DNA of 64,000 nucleotides from Cytospora piceicola. Taxonomy: Eukaryota; Ascomycota; Sordariomycetes; Diaporthales; Cytosporaceae. The translations under genes and the position numbers were made by a program. The DNA lies in contig JALQBC010000030.1 of assembly GCA_023375675.1 (NCBI GenBank), positions 1 through 64,000 of the forward strand, written 5' to 3'. Positions 34,681 through 47,266 of this stretch are shown piece after piece; position 1 is the first letter of the stretch; every line of letters begins with the position of its first letter. Below the pieces are notes generated by a model. That model made no database searches. It had not been told where the DNA came from and saw only the letters and a list, made by a program, of their open reading frames with translations.

Positions 34681-35237
34681 GGCGAAAATCTGCTGGGTTG
34701 ATGTTGTGCTTGGCTGTATGTTCTCTGTGGTGAGTCGGTCGGTTCCCCAGAGTTCATTTTTCCAGATGTCCTCCCCCCGAGACAACTCCTCATTTGTCAA
34801 AAGACACTTTCGAGCATAATAATGTGAGTCCATTATTAGTGTGGGATGCTAGGAAATCCAAGACAATGGCTATAGTGATTTTAACACCAGCCTTGCCTAT
34901 GGCAGGCGATGGCTCTACAAAGGCCGCTACGGCTGGACGAGTATGACAACGCTCTTTGAGTTGTAAGAAGACCTGTTATAAAGGACATTGTCAGGCTCTC
35001 CTTGTCTTTACAAAGACCGTTGACCATATAACAACCCTTATTGTCATGTTGTCGAGTATATTAAGCAATTCGTCTCCCCCACCCAGAAACTTTCCATTGT
35101 CCCCCATTGACCTTCAGTTTCACTTCGTCTACTACACACACCTGAAGCAGGGTGAGATAAGTATCGAAAGTAAGGACCACACATAACTCTACCATTTCGG
35201 CTAATCCTCGAATCTAGCCAACAGAAACAACGAAACA
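34681..35237. other. Intergenic
   Basis: Nothing recognised; the right end is the leader of the gene at 35238. Confidence 0.55.
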
Positions 35238-35887
35238 ATGTGTCTCTACATCACCACCACCTGCCCTGGCAAGTGCGGAACGCCAATGTTCATCGGTGAA
35301 ATCGTCGCAGAATGTGAGTCATCTACCATCAAACCTCCACCCGAGAACTTCTCGGAGATTCACTGGACTGACCACTTTGCGATCCCTCTTCATGCGAGCG
35401 AGATGGACCGCCGCTTTTCGCGGGGTACGAGTGCGGCGAGCCAAGCTGCTCCCTGCACCCATCCGCGGTCACCACGGTAGATCTCAACGCTCTGGTTCGC
35501 TGCCCCGGCTGTGGACGCGCCCACACTCGTGTTGGCGACGCGTGGGTTGAGATCTGGATCGGACAAACCGATCTTGTCGTTCCTTTTCTTCACAAGAGCC
35601 AGTGGGCCAGCTTCAATTGTTCTCAGCAGCAGTCCTGCCACTTCAACACGGCTCATGAGAAGGAGATGAGTGACATGGTGAAGACTATCGAGACTGCGTT
35701 GAAGAAGGCTACAAATCCCAAATATGGACCATCCTGGACGGAGGCTGAGGAGGAGGTTCTCCGCAGGATGAAGGAGCAGGGTGCTACAGCGAAGAATATA
35801 GCGGCCGCGTTGGGACGGAGTGAGTCTGCCATCGGAAGTAAATGGGCCAATCTTCGCAAGTCTGCCCGTCAGGCCGAGAATCAGTAA
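35238..35887 (+). CDS. Small Cys-rich protein with C-terminal Myb/SANT-like domain
   Basis: Two exons, 35238-35313 and 35403-35887, joined over an 89-nt intron (GTGAGT...GCGAG), give 186 residues in one frame. The N-terminal half has spaced Cys residues: MCLYITTTCPGKCG, YECGEPSCS and RCPGCGRAH. These probably bind zinc. The C-terminal 60 residues (SWTEAEEEVLRRMKEQGATA then IAAALGRSESAIGSKW) look like a Myb/SANT DNA-binding helix trio. Many fungi have small secreted-size or nuclear proteins of this build, but no function is known. The intron choice rests on restoring the Cys-rich frame; the acceptor GAG is weak, so the junction could shift by a few bases. Confidence 0.65.
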
Positions 35888-37256
35888 CTTCCTGGAGTGA
35901 TGAGGAAGTAGATGCACCGGTTTGATTCGGAGAGATTTCATATGGCGTTCTGGCATTGGTAGTCAATCTACATTTCTTTACTTGGTTTAGTACCCGAATT
36001 TCCTTTAGGACATAAAGGCACATCTTCTCTGTATTCTCATTCTTTCCTCATTTCGTTTGATTGCCGTAAACCAAATATGCACGTGTGACAATAATTAGTA
36101 GGCCTGGTTAGGTACACACGGCGATACTACATCACATGATGCCTACATGTGTACGGACTGGGTCAGATCTGAAAACTGAATTTATGTACTGGTGCTGGCC
36201 TTTATCCAGGGTCACAAGCAGCACTTACATTGGATAAATCAGCCACAAGGCATCGCGGCCAACAGAAAAGACAAGGTTTGTGGTAAAGTTCTAGATCTGA
36301 CATTGACAAGTTACACAGAGGCCACTAAATCTGAAACAGAACACATCTAGCATGGTTGAATGTCGGTCTGATGCAATGCGTAATAACTTTGGCGGCTGCC
36401 TTCCTTTCGGCTACGTGCTGTCCTAGTGGACTGGGAAGCAGCCACATGTACATGCGGTGTCACACGAAGTTCTTCCAGGAGAATGTCCGGTAGAATGTAA
36501 TGAAGTTGATCGTTATTCAATGCCAGTAGGGAGCTATGTCTGAGGAAACTCCATAGGCCTTGGATGATTAAGTCAGATCAGAAGGCGTGGGAGGGATTGT
36601 GGCTGTCAGCTTAACCAGGGTGTAATATCGTACATTCCACCCATGACTTAGAGCTATAGAATCAATCAGGCCTAGGCTACCAGTCGCTTAAAAGTGTCAG
36701 CAGAAACAGCAGCCTCCCTAATCCTTACTGATGAGATGGTATTATTCTGTAGACATTATCAGTTATCACACCGCGGCGAAGGGAATTGGAGACAGGGGTG
36801 GAGTTAAGTTAAAGCTCCGAGAGAGACATGAGAATTACTTGATTTTCGGTGGCTTATGATGATGGAACGAGTTCCTGTTAACAGTACGGCTCTAGAGCAT
36901 ATAAGGGGCACTGGGGCATAAACAAGCTAGCCCCCACACCTAAGCACATACGCATCTACCCTATAGGGTATATAAAAGGGATCTCCCTCAAGGGTGAGGC
37001 TAGATACAGGTTGAGGCAGGTCCTTGCTAATATAAGGTGTGTGCAGAACCAAGCATTACTTCTCAATAGATTACCTAGATGTTAGAGATCCGTCTTATTT
37101 ATTTGAATTTGTAAGTGATCCTAAGCCAAAGTGATTTTGCTGTATGAATAGTTATATATGAAGCCAGACACAGCATCCTATGTGGACATCTGGAAAGTGA
37201 CTGACGACGCCTATGTACTTGAAGCTACTTTTCTGCCAGCGCACGCAACTCCTGCA
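35888..37256. other. Intergenic upstream of tRNA-His
   Basis: No gene recognised. A near-relative of the 12-bp palindrome, TACCCTATAGGGTA, lies at 36957-36970. Confidence 0.55.
36957..36970. repeat. TACCCTATAGGGTA, two-base-longer variant of the palindrome
   Basis: The same arms as TACCCTAGGGTA with AT added in the centre. It sits beside a TATAAAA run. Confidence 0.6.
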
Positions 37257-37344
37257 GCCGCCGTCGTCCAGAGGTTTAGGATGTTAGATTGTGGACAAGC
37301 TGGTCAGCTCTCTAAAGACCGAGGTTCGAACCCTCGCGGCGGCA
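37257..37344 (+). tRNA. tRNA-His (anticodon GUG) with 15-nt intron
   Basis: The acceptor arms GCCGCCG (37257-37263) and CGGCGGC (37337-37343) pair fully, with A as discriminator, usual for eukaryotic tRNA-His. The D stem is GTCC/GGAT (66-69 with 79-82). The anticodon stem is TTAGA/TCTAA (37284-37288 with 37311-37315), the loop reads TTGTGG with anticodon GTG at 37291-37293, and an intron of about 15 nt (37295-37309) starts one base after the anticodon, at the standard place. The T arm CGAGG-TTCGAAC-CCTCG is perfect and holds the B box. A 23-T terminator follows. Confidence 0.9.
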
Positions 37345-37363
37345 GCCTTTCTCTTCCTGGGGG

Positions 37364-37386
37364 TTTTTTTTTTTTTTTTTTTTTTT
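37364..37386 (+). terminator. RNA polymerase III terminator (23 T)
   Basis: An unbroken run of 23 T starts 20 bases after the tRNA-His 3' end. It is far longer than the 4-6 T needed. Confidence 0.85.
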
Positions 37387-37414
37387 CGTTTCCTTTTCCT
37401 GTTTCTTTCCCTTG

Positions 37415-38039
37415 TATGGTGCGCGACAGGTGCTTCTCTGCGAAAACGGGTTTTGGTCAATAGCCAAACGCCTAGGGCCTAGGTAACTTAGTGAATTCTC
37501 CGATTCTTATCCCTAATTTTCAGATTTTCAAAAAACGAAATAGACTTTCCGATAGACTTAGGGATAGTATCTATATATATTAAGTCAGATTCTCTATATC
37601 TATAATAGATAATAGACAATATAAGAAATCGTAGAAAGAGAGTTTGAAGTTTTGATATGGTTGAATCTTATCGACGATAAGCTCCCGCTTCCGATAAGAA
37701 AATTTTAGCGAACCGGATTCGAAGAAAATTTCGGGAAGTACCCCGCACTACCGGGAGGTACCCCGCACCTCCGATTCACTAAACCTACTCTCTCGAATTA
37801 CATAAAGACTTTTATTCTCTTTAATAGATATTTTATAAAAGAGTAAGGTAATTAATAAAGTAAAATATACGTTTAATACGTATTTTATAAAATAATATAA
37901 TATTAATTTTTATTATTTTTTATATATTTTAATAGAGTTTAAAAGTAGAAATGTATATTTAATCTTCAGGTAACAGCCTTGAGGGTGTGACCTTACCCAA
38001 AAACCCGTTTTCGCAGAGAAGCACCTGTCGCGCACCATA
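37415..38039. mobile_element. MITE with 40-bp terminal inverted repeats
   Basis: The left end 37415-37454 (TATGGTGCGCGACAGGTGCT...) is the exact reverse complement of the right end 38000-38039. The inside (about 545 bp) is AT-rich, has no open frame and shows RIP-like decay. The element is flanked by CCTTG on both sides (37410-37414 and 38040-38044), which fits a 5-bp duplication. Alternatively the outer TA belongs to the target, giving a TA duplication as in Tc1/mariner/pogo elements and a 38-bp repeat. It needs a transposase from elsewhere. A truncated relative is at 8786-8976. Confidence 0.85.
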
Positions 38040-38044
38040 CCTTG

Positions 38045-39123
38045 TCAATCAATGCGGTATGTGCTACTGTTCTTATCCAGGCCGAACATCGGGCCAAGAA
38101 GCAATGGCCAATTGGAATAACCATCACTTCAACCCTTGTTGCTTGATTCAAATATTTAGGCGCAACAATTTCATACGTATCAGAACTCGGCCCCTCGAAA
38201 TGCTCTACTGAAGACCACGATGTTGTTTCAGCTCTAGTGTCCACACTGGATTGGTGGACTCTTTCAGCCACCCCGATTGCCAAGCTTCTCCAAATATTGG
38301 ACCTCACCTTCGCCATGCTGAGAATCCCCTAAGAATCCTCAAAGCTTTTATTGTTTCAAGCTCATGCTCACGGTCGAAAGATGCAGTAACATCAAAGCAC
38401 GAAGACACCTACAGAGACGACATGGTCTTGAAGTCTAGAATTATCACATCAAACCCACTAATGTTTCCATCAAATCGAAAGTGGATGAACGCATGTTTCC
38501 TGCTGAAACAGGGATATCGTAAACACCATCCACGTTGCGACACATGAGCAGGGACATCCCCACATTCCATCAGCATCAGGGACACCAGTTTCGCTGAGCA
38601 TGCGCCACTTATTACATAAATAATCAGCACGTGAGCTACTAATTTCTCCGGCAGGAACGGAATCCTTCCTCGGATCGTTTTAATCCGTCTCCAAAAGTTT
38701 GAGTATGGTACCGTATTTGTGGTGTCCAGGGTAGCGTCTTGAGCAGACTCATAATGGGGCGGAAACGTGCCTCCGTGATGGCCTCCACGTCGATCTGCCC
38801 CCTTAATCAACTGATTGGCGTAAGCTAGGGGTGATGTTTATTGGCGGGGAGGAATTATCCGGGGGATATGATGTGTCGTCGTTGCTTAAAGGGGCACCAT
38901 AGAAGGCTCCGTACATTTTGTCCTTCCCTGGGAACTTGTTTTATCGTGAAGGCTTCATCCGCTGGTCCAACTTCTTCATACACTTCAACGCGCCAGCCGC
39001 TTATTCTCTGTTAACTAGATTTAATTCATTATCTGGGCCGGCCCACCGCATTTTCGTCTTCCTCAGCTACAGTATTCACTTGACAACCTTGCCTACCAAC
39101 CATATCTCTCTCGGCCAACCAAG
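38045..39123. other. Intergenic, possibly with coding debris
   Basis: Minus-strand frames at 38409-38810 and about 38045-38316 have protein-like stretches (FWRRIKTIRGRIPFLPEKL; RSNIWRSLAIGVAERV) but do not join and match nothing I recognise. The right half is the promoter of the RGAE gene. Confidence 0.4.
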
Positions 39124-39921
39124 ATGAGGTTCTCATCTCCTTACACCATGGTGGCCCTCAGCGCCATCACCGCCACAGCATCACCCGTCGCCCTCGCACC
39201 CCGTGCAACACCAACAATCTACCTGTGTGGTGACTCCACCATGGCCAAAGGCGGCGCCGGCAACGGCGAGACCGACGGCTGGGGCCAGTACCTGGGCAAC
39301 TACACGACCGCGACCGTCGTCAACAAGGCCATCGCAGGCCGCTCCGCCCGCAGCTACTGGGAGGAAGGGCGCTTCAGCGCCGTCACGGACCTCCTGAACG
39401 AGGGCGACATCGTGGTCATCGAGTTTGGGCACAACGACGGTGGCTCCCCAGAGTCTGACGACAACGGCCGGTCTGACTGCCCCGGGACCGGCGAGGAGAC
39501 GTGCACGTCCGACGCGGACGGCTCGACCGTCTACACCTTTGTGTACTACGTCTCCGAGGCCGCCAAGGCCATTGTCGCCAAGGGCGCGACGGTGGTGCTT
39601 TCCAGCCAGACGCCCAACAACCCCTGGGAGACGGGCAGCTTCGTGTACTCGGCGCCCCGCTTCGTCGGGTACCAGAAGGCTGCCGCGGCGCTCTTCAGCA
39701 CCGGCGTCTCGTTCGTGGACCACTTCAACGCCGCGGACCAGATGTATCAGCAGCTGGGCGACGAAGCCGTGACGGCGTACTACCCCAGTGACCACACTCA
39801 CACCAGCCCCGAGGGTGCGGACAAGGTGGCCCAGGCGTTTGCACAGGCCATTGCTACCGCCGAGAACGGCACGACGAGCTTTGCGGATTATATCATTAGC
39901 GATGTGCCTATTGTTTACTAG
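39124..39921 (+). CDS. Rhamnogalacturonan acetylesterase (CE12, SGNH hydrolase)
   Basis: A 265-residue intronless secreted enzyme. The signal peptide covers about residues 1-19 (MVALSAITATASP region), with a likely propeptide before TPTIYLCGDSTMAKGG. The four SGNH blocks are present: GDST with the catalytic Ser, the Gly in AGRSARSYW, GHNDGG with the catalytic Asn, and SDHTHTSPEGA with the Asp-x-x-His pair. The order and spacing fit fungal rhamnogalacturonan acetylesterases, which remove acetyl groups from the pectin backbone so that rhamnogalacturonases can act. The length of about 250 mature residues is normal. The coding strand is strongly GC-biased at third positions, unlike the RIP blocks on either side. 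The start ATG is in good context (ccaagATGAGG). Confidence 0.88.
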   Translation: MRFSSPYTMVALSAITATASPVALAPRATPTIYLCGDSTMAKGGAGNGETDGWGQYLGNYTTATVVNKAIAGRSARSYWEEGRFSAVTDLLNEGDIVVIEFGHNDGGSPESDDNGRSDCPGTGEETCTSDADGSTVYTFVYYVSEAAKAIVAKGATVVLSSQTPNNPWETGSFVYSAPRFVGYQKAAAALFSTGVSFVDHFNAADQMYQQLGDEAVTAYYPSDHTHTSPEGADKVAQAFAQAIATAENGTTSFADYIISDVPIVY

Positions 39922-40909
39922 ATCCAGCAGTGGGGATCGCGGATGGGTCATGCGGGTGGTTTCGTGGTTTACTGTAGATGTTGCAACATATTGAAGTACA
40001 TAACCAACCAATGTTAGAGTTGTATATATCTTTCTTGGGCCAAGGCAAGTCACAAGAACGTATACCAGTCTGTTAAAAAACTCTTGTACCTCTTTGTTCA
40101 TGTGATTGTAGGTACCCTTGGACTGCCTAAGTATGTACTCATTGCCATTGGTTTCCTTGACCTCCATACTCAAGCTCGGCCCCCCAGGTAGCGAACAAAA
40201 CGGACATTGTCCACTTGAGCAGTCATCGATATATTCATCTCTATTAAGCCGGATGTTTTTCTGTGACCGTGTTAACATTATTTCCATCCTCAAAGTAGGT
40301 CGTCTGGGTACTATATTCTAACCCAAGGCACTCCTGCCCCTAAGCTGATCCAAGTCCGCTGGCAAAATTTACTTGAAAGTATTCGGTGTGAAACACTTCC
40401 TTACAGAAGCAAGCCTTGCAAGTGTCTCTGACGATAAATAAATAGCCAGCACTGTCACATAAAGAAACCTGTTCGGACTGACAGTTTCTACGCATCCGAT
40501 GCCGCACCATTGAGCTCAGTGGGGGGTGACCACAGGGACAAGCTACATGTATATATTATATTTATATTCCGTCAGTCACTCAGGTTCCTTCAGAAGCAGA
40601 TTTTGAAGACAGTATTGTTAATCCCAATCATTTCAAAGATTTGAGTTCGTATTTAGACTGGTGTGGACGGATCTGCTCTCGCTTCTGTTTGTCACTATTA
40701 TTATATGCACACCGTGCGCCACATGCATCGTTCCAGTGGGCCCTAAGGTGGTTGGCACCACTGTGTCCAGTTCAAGATCCAATCCGTCGTCTTTCTCGTT
40801 ACACAGCTTATATCTAATCTCTATACATACTTACTTTAGGTAAGTAACGTATTGACCTTGCCCAGCTCTTTTAAGGTTTAGCTAGAGGGCGGGATATGGG
40901 CAACGCAGG
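39922..40909. other. Intergenic
   Basis: Normal composition up to about 40840, then the flank of the copia element. No gene recognised. Confidence 0.6.
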
Positions 40910-40914
40910 GATAT

Positions 40915-41080
40915 TATCAGACGGCAGCAGGGGTCCCTACGGAAATACCTCGGTCTGTATAAATAAGTAAGTTATATAATTAACTTCGGGATATATTTAA
41001 TATAGAAATTAGTATACCCGAGTAAGCAGGGTACGAGATAATATATTAATATATTAATCGAGTATATATTACGTATAATA
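40915..41080 (+). repeat. 5' LTR of the copia element
   Basis: It starts TATCAGACGGCAGCAGGGG and ends CGTATAATA; the 3' copy starts TGTTAAACGG and ends CGTATAACA. The terminal TG and CA have been changed to TA in this copy at both ends. Confidence 0.9.
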
Positions 41081-44000
41081 ATTAAAAGTCTTATACGTTA
41101 TAAAAGTTAATCGCGTTATACTATATATATACCTGCTTAAAAAAGAAGTAATAGCTTATAATACTTTAGCTAGTACTACGGTTATTTATAAAACCTTTAA
41201 AAACTAAAATACCTTCGAAAATTAGCTTAAAATTAAAGCAGAATAAGTAGATATCTAGCTAGTTATAATACAGAAAAAAGCTTAGCTATCTTCTTTATAA
41301 ATACTATTACTAAAAGAGTTCGAATAGGCTGCCTCGGTATATTAAACGGCGGTATAGTATAAAGCTTTAAGTTCGGTTATTAAGGTTTCGGAATTGTTTA
41401 TAGCTAGCTATATAAACTATTTATAGGTATAAAAGGACTATAAGTTTAATACGAAGAGATAAGATATATATAAAACTCGAAAAGTAACGATATAAAGCTA
41501 AGTATTAAATTCGGTTATAAAAACTTATATTTTAATATACTACTATACTAAAAATTTAAATAACTAATATATTAATCTATTAACGATAACGTAGTTAAAG
41601 ATACGAAATAAAAAAGCCGATACTTTAAATAATTACGATATAATATTAACGGCTTTAAACTATAGAATAACGTAAAAATAATTTATAACCTAAATTAAAG
41701 AGTAAGAAAAAGCGATAGCTATAAGTAATAGATATTAAATCTTTTAAGTCTTTAAGGCTTATAGCTAAATAAACTATTTATTTATAGTACTTAGCTATAT
41801 AGATTATCTTAAAGGTTAAGTAACTAGCTATAGAATTATTAATTAGTCGAGAATAAACGACGGTAATTTTAGTTATATTTATATAGTAATAGACTTTTAT
41901 TAAAAACTATATTTAATAGTAAAAACAGTCGTTTTATATAACCGGATAAAGTATAGCGTATATATAATATATAGTGTTTAGTATAGTTAAAAAGAAACCT
42001 TAATAAAAAGATCGGCGAAATAAAGTAAAAGTAAGCTAAAAAGAAAACGAGCTTAAAACAGCTTAAAATAAAAGAAAGGTAAAGAAGAATCCTTACTTAA
42101 ACGTAGTAAAGCGTTATATAAAGTATATAAAAAACCGTACCGCTTATAGGACTATTAAATAATATTCTTTAAAAAAACCGTTTTATAGTTTAAACTATAT
42201 TATCTCGACGTTTTAATAATAAAGTAAAAGATTTAATAAGATAAAAACTTAGCTTATCGGATTAAAAAGCTTAAAATTTAAAAGGTAAGTAAATAATAAC
42301 TAATATAAAAATATACGTTAACCGCTTTTTTAGTTAAAGTATAAATAACGTTTTAAAATATAAAGATCGAATTTATTTACTTATTCGCGTAGTTAACCTT
42401 ATTAAACTTAAACACGACTATACTTATTTTTAATAATATCTATCGGTTTATAAACGTTAAAGTAGTAGACCTTTTTAAATACGTAATCGCTAAAAATAAA
42501 AAAGTACTTATCTTTATATAGAAAAACGTCGATATTAAAGTATAAAAAGATAACGGCTTAAAAGTATTTAAAGTTAAAAACGTAGCTTTTTATAAAGGAT
42601 TTATATATAACTTAATATTATTTAACTAGTTTTAAAAGAAAAGATACTATTAAAATAATAAAAGAAATTAAAATACTATTAAATAGAACTACGATAACTT
42701 CTTTTTATATATTCTTTTTATAAAATATAGATAAAATATACTAAAAAAGCTCTTAAATATTATAACTAAAGTTACGTTTAAAAAAAGAGTAGTTTTATTT
42801 AATATAACGTTATAGAAAATAAAATAGCAGGTTTTAGATAAATTCTAGTATTTATAGCTAAAATATCCGAGGCTAAAAAGACTTAATAAAGTTACTAACT
42901 TATATCGAAATATTTAAATAAGGTAGAAGCTTTATATATACGAATATAACAGATATACTATAAAGAAGATAAAAAGATAAGTATTTTAAGTCTTTTAAAA
43001 AAAACTATAAAAAATCTAACGTTTTACTTTAAATTTTACCGATATTATAAAAAACTTTAAAAGATATAAAACGGTAGCCTTTTTTACTTGTTATAAAATA
43101 GAGGTAATATATAACTATTACTTTTAAAACCGGGACTAAACTACGCTAAAACGTTTATTAAAATCTTTTATAAAAACTATAAAAAATAAAAAAGTAATAC
43201 TTAAGACTTTCGAATACGATAAAGAAATCGTTAAACTATAGTAGCTAAAAAACTAGCTAAAAAACAATAATAACGTTAAAATTAAGCTTTCGGTACTTTA
43301 AATATAAGTATAAAACGGTATTACCGAACGTTCGGAAAGTATAGTTACTATAAAAGTAAGGTATATAATAGTTTATACGAAACTTTTAAATTTTTTTTAA
43401 AAAGAAGTAATTAAAGTAGTTATATATCTATATAACTAACTTTTAAAATATATTTAAAGGCAATAGAAAACCTTATTAAAAAGATAAAATAAACTTATAG
43501 TTAAATTCTTTATTAATTTCCGTCTTTAAATATATTATTTATAAGTATTTAGCTATAAAGTATACGTAATAATACTTATAGTATAAAGTAAAATAAAACG
43601 ATTAAAGAAAATAAACCTTTAAGCTTAAATAAGCTACTTTATAAAATATAAATCGACTAATATTTATAAGATATAAAACCTTTAAACTAATAAAGTATAC
43701 GTTTTAAAAAATATTATTTTTAATAAGAAAATAACATTTAATAGTTAAATAAACTACTTATAAGATAATATCCGAAAAGTAAATATCGATATATTATAAG
43801 AATACCTATACTAACAGATAATTTCGTAAAAAAACCTAATAAGTACTTTACTTAAAAAAAAAAAAGTAAAAGATTTTAAAAGTAATACCGTTTACGTTAA
43901 AGTTAATATAAAAGTAAAAATATATAAAAACAAGAATAAAATAATAAAAGAGTATATTAAAGAAATTAATTACCTTTTAAATAAAACGTATATATACCTG

Positions 44001-46547
44001 CTAACTTTAAAGGTATCTCCTTTTCTGCTATATAGCTTTATCTTTATAGCCTTTATAACGAGAATAAACGAAAAATATTTAAAAGATAAAATAGTATTTT
44101 AAACTAATAAAGTATACCTATAAATCTTAACGTTTAATATAAAAAAACTATAAAACTAATTAAGATAGTAAAATAAAAAGATTATTATAAAAGGTATAAT
44201 ATAGAAAGAGATAAAAAGGTTATCTTAAAAGATAAAGAACGTAGATCCGGGTACGATATTATACCGTTTATAAAAAAAATAGAAAATATATAAATAAAAG
44301 CTACCTTTAGTTTTAAAAACGTTTTATAAACGTTATAGATATATTTATAAAAACTTATTTAAGTAAGTAGAAAAAAACTATTTTTAAAGCTATAAAGAAA
44401 TATAGTTATAAAAAGAAAAGGTAGTAGGCGTAATAGTTAAAAAAACTTTATTAGATTATATATAGGTGTATATTTATAAATATAATAAATATAGGTTTTT
44501 TATTAAATATAAAGCTTAACTAGTTATTCGAAAGGATTAATAATAAAAAAGCGATATAAAAGAAACTTATATAGCTACCTTTATTAAAAAGTTATTTAAA
44601 ATAGTAATAACGATTATAACTAAGTTCGATTTCGAACTTATTTAGTATAATATAGTTAATACCTTTATTAACGTATTACTTAATAAAGAGATTTATATAT
44701 ATATATTATAAGGATATCGAAAGCTAAGGTAGGTCTTCTTATTAAAAAAGGCCCTTTATAAACTTAAAGAATCTTTATTACTATAATAAAAAGAACTTAC
44801 TTATATATTTAAAGAAATTAGTTTTATTTTAGTTTTTTATAAGCTTTATTATTTTATATAAAGTAACGTACTAATTTTCTTTTATATAAATAATATTATT
44901 ATTATATATTAAAATAAAAATAAAAAAATAGTTAAAAAAGTTATTAAGTAATTAAAGTTATAATATAAAATTATAAACGGAAATAACCTTTAATAGTTTT
45001 TAGGTATTATAATACTTCGGGATAAAGCTATATAAAAAATTTAGCTTTTTTAAGCAAATTATATAAATAAAATATTATCCTTTATATAAACTTAATAGCA
45101 GGCTTTATATAAAACACTAATAGCTTTAATAAAACTATTACTATATCCGGACTAAGTATTTATTATATTAGCTTATTTATATTAACGTAAAGTCGGATTA
45201 ATTCTATATATAATAGTAATTATAAAGCTAAATATAATTTTTATAGTATTTAAATTTATACGGTTTAATATTAATCTCGGGTTATAATATTATAAAGTAG
45301 CCGACCGGGTTTTAATATATCTTATTTAAATATTAGCCTTTACTTTCGAATTAAAAAAAGTAAACCCTTTTAAAATATAAAGCGACTTATCTTTTACCGA
45401 TAATAGCTTAAACTATCGAAGTTTATAAATATATATAATAAAATTATTTAGTAAATATATCGGATAAAAAGCGAATAAGTAAGATATTATAACTACCTTT
45501 ATTATAAAGGCTAAGTTATTTTTTTTTACTTAAGTATTAAAAAAAGCCCTTTTTTAATATCGGCTTATATAAAAACTAAAGGTTTAGTTTAACTAATAGA
45601 CTATTTAGTTATAGTACGATAATATATAAACGATTAAGCTAATAAATAAAGAAATTACTTAGTTTAATATAAAACTTCGTTATATAAATATATATAATTA
45701 CTAGTTACGGTAAAAAGTTTAATAAGAATACTTATATATTAATTATATTAATATTTTAAATATAATTACTAATAGACTAACTAAAGTATTTTTTATTATT
45801 AGCTATTAAAAGTTTATTATTTAACTTAAACTAGTTAATATTAAGGATAAAATTCGAAAACGAAAAGTAAAAGACTTAAAAGACGATATAATTAATAAAC
45901 TAAAAGACTTATTAATCTAATATAGATATATAAAAGTATATATTATAAAATCGAAAAGAAAAAAAGAGTTATAAGGTACGTCGGCCTATATATAAAAGCG
46001 TTTAAATTATATTATATTATTTTTAAGTAAACTATTATATTTAAAGTTAATAGTCTTTTTTTTATAGCTAGATTACCGATTAAAAGTAAAGGTTTAAAAA
46101 AGCCTTTTATTTTTATATAGCTTTAACAGCTATAATATTAGTAAAAAAGGTATATATATAATAACGTATTTTTTTTACTTTACTTTTATTAGTTTAAACG
46201 CCTTTTCGAATTTTTTTATAAAAAGAATCGAGAATATAAACTTTAAGCTTTATATTAACCGGTATAGGAAAGTATATATAGCTAACTTATATATACTATA
46301 TATATGCTTTTACGCGATTTTTAGCTTAGTTATAATAAAAGTCTGTAAACCTTTAATACGTCTGCTAATAAACGTAACGCCGGTAAAGTATAATATAAAT
46401 CTTAGCGGATTATACTATACGTAAAGTACGAAAAGTAGTTAAAGGCTATAGTTAGCCTTTAACCTTTTTATCTTTTTAAAATAAAAGTATTAGTAAATAA
46501 CTTAATAAAAAGAACTATAGAAAAAGTATTTATAGTAAGCTTTATAT

Positions 46548-46612
46548 TAGCTTTACTTTTATCTTTACTTTTATCTTTATCTTTATCTTTATCTTTATCT
46601 TTATTTACGTTT
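46548..46612. repeat. CTTTAT microsatellite inside the copia element
   Basis: About seven to eight near-perfect TTTATC/CTTTAT units in the 3' non-coding part of the element. Confidence 0.8.
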
Positions 46613-47095
46613 ATATTTTTATTTTTATTCTTATCTTTATCGTTATTATTATTATTTAAATAAACGATAATACTGTTAAGCTATATACTAATTAGAAAGA
46701 ATATAAAGGATAAGGATATAAAAAGATATACAGAAGTAGCTTACTTTAAGCTAAAGTTAAGCTTAGCTTAAAATATATTATTAGCTATTTCGGCTATCTT
46801 TTCTTTAAAATAAAAAGGTATTATATAGACGATTAAAAAAGAATATATAAAGAAGACTATTAAAGCTTTATTAGTTATTATTACTATTATTATTATAGTA
46901 GTAGTAGTAGTAGTAATAACTATATAATAGTAAATAAAAAGAAAAAAAACGTGTTTCGTAGGCGATACTATTAAATATAGTTAGCTATATAGCTATAATA
47001 AGCCTTACTTACCTTACTTCTTTATAAGGGTTAATACCTTAAGAAAAGGGCTTATATAGAAAAACCTATCTATAGATAGCTTCTTTTAAGGGGTG

Positions 47096-47261
47096 TGTTA
47101 AACGGTAGTAGGGGTTTTTACGGAAATACCTCGGTCTGTATAAATAAGTAAGTTATATAATTAACTTCGGGATATATTTAATATAGAAATTAGCGTACCC
47201 GAGTAAGCGGGGTACGAGATAATATATTAATATATTAATCGAGTATATATTACGTATAACA
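47096..47261 (+). repeat. 3' LTR of the copia element
   Basis: A 166-bp copy of 40915-41080 with the original TG and CA ends kept. Differences from the 5' LTR cluster in the first 30 bases and near the ends and are all transitions. Confidence 0.9.
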
Positions 47262-47266
47262 GATAT

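Larger units (their letters stand above)
40915..47261 (+). mobile_element. RIP-inactivated Ty1/copia LTR retrotransposon, full length
   Basis: A 6347-bp element with two 166-bp LTRs and a perfect 5-bp duplication GATAT (40910-40914 and 47262-47266). The inside is extremely AT-rich and full of stops. The copia reverse transcriptase is readable near 44735-44900: LLKKALYKLKESLLL, stops at the expected W positions, KELTYIFKEISFILVFY, then FFYINNIII where the catalytic Y-V-D-D is now Y-I-N-N. RT placed late in the element agrees with the copia order. About 1.4 kb after the RT/RNase H region is non-coding and holds a CTTTAT microsatellite. The element is dead. Confidence 0.88.

Noticed and set aside
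39181..40293. A 370-codon minus-strand frame over the RGAE gene
   Set aside because: It is antisense to a protein with all four SGNH blocks and shows only low-complexity Val/Ala/Arg content.
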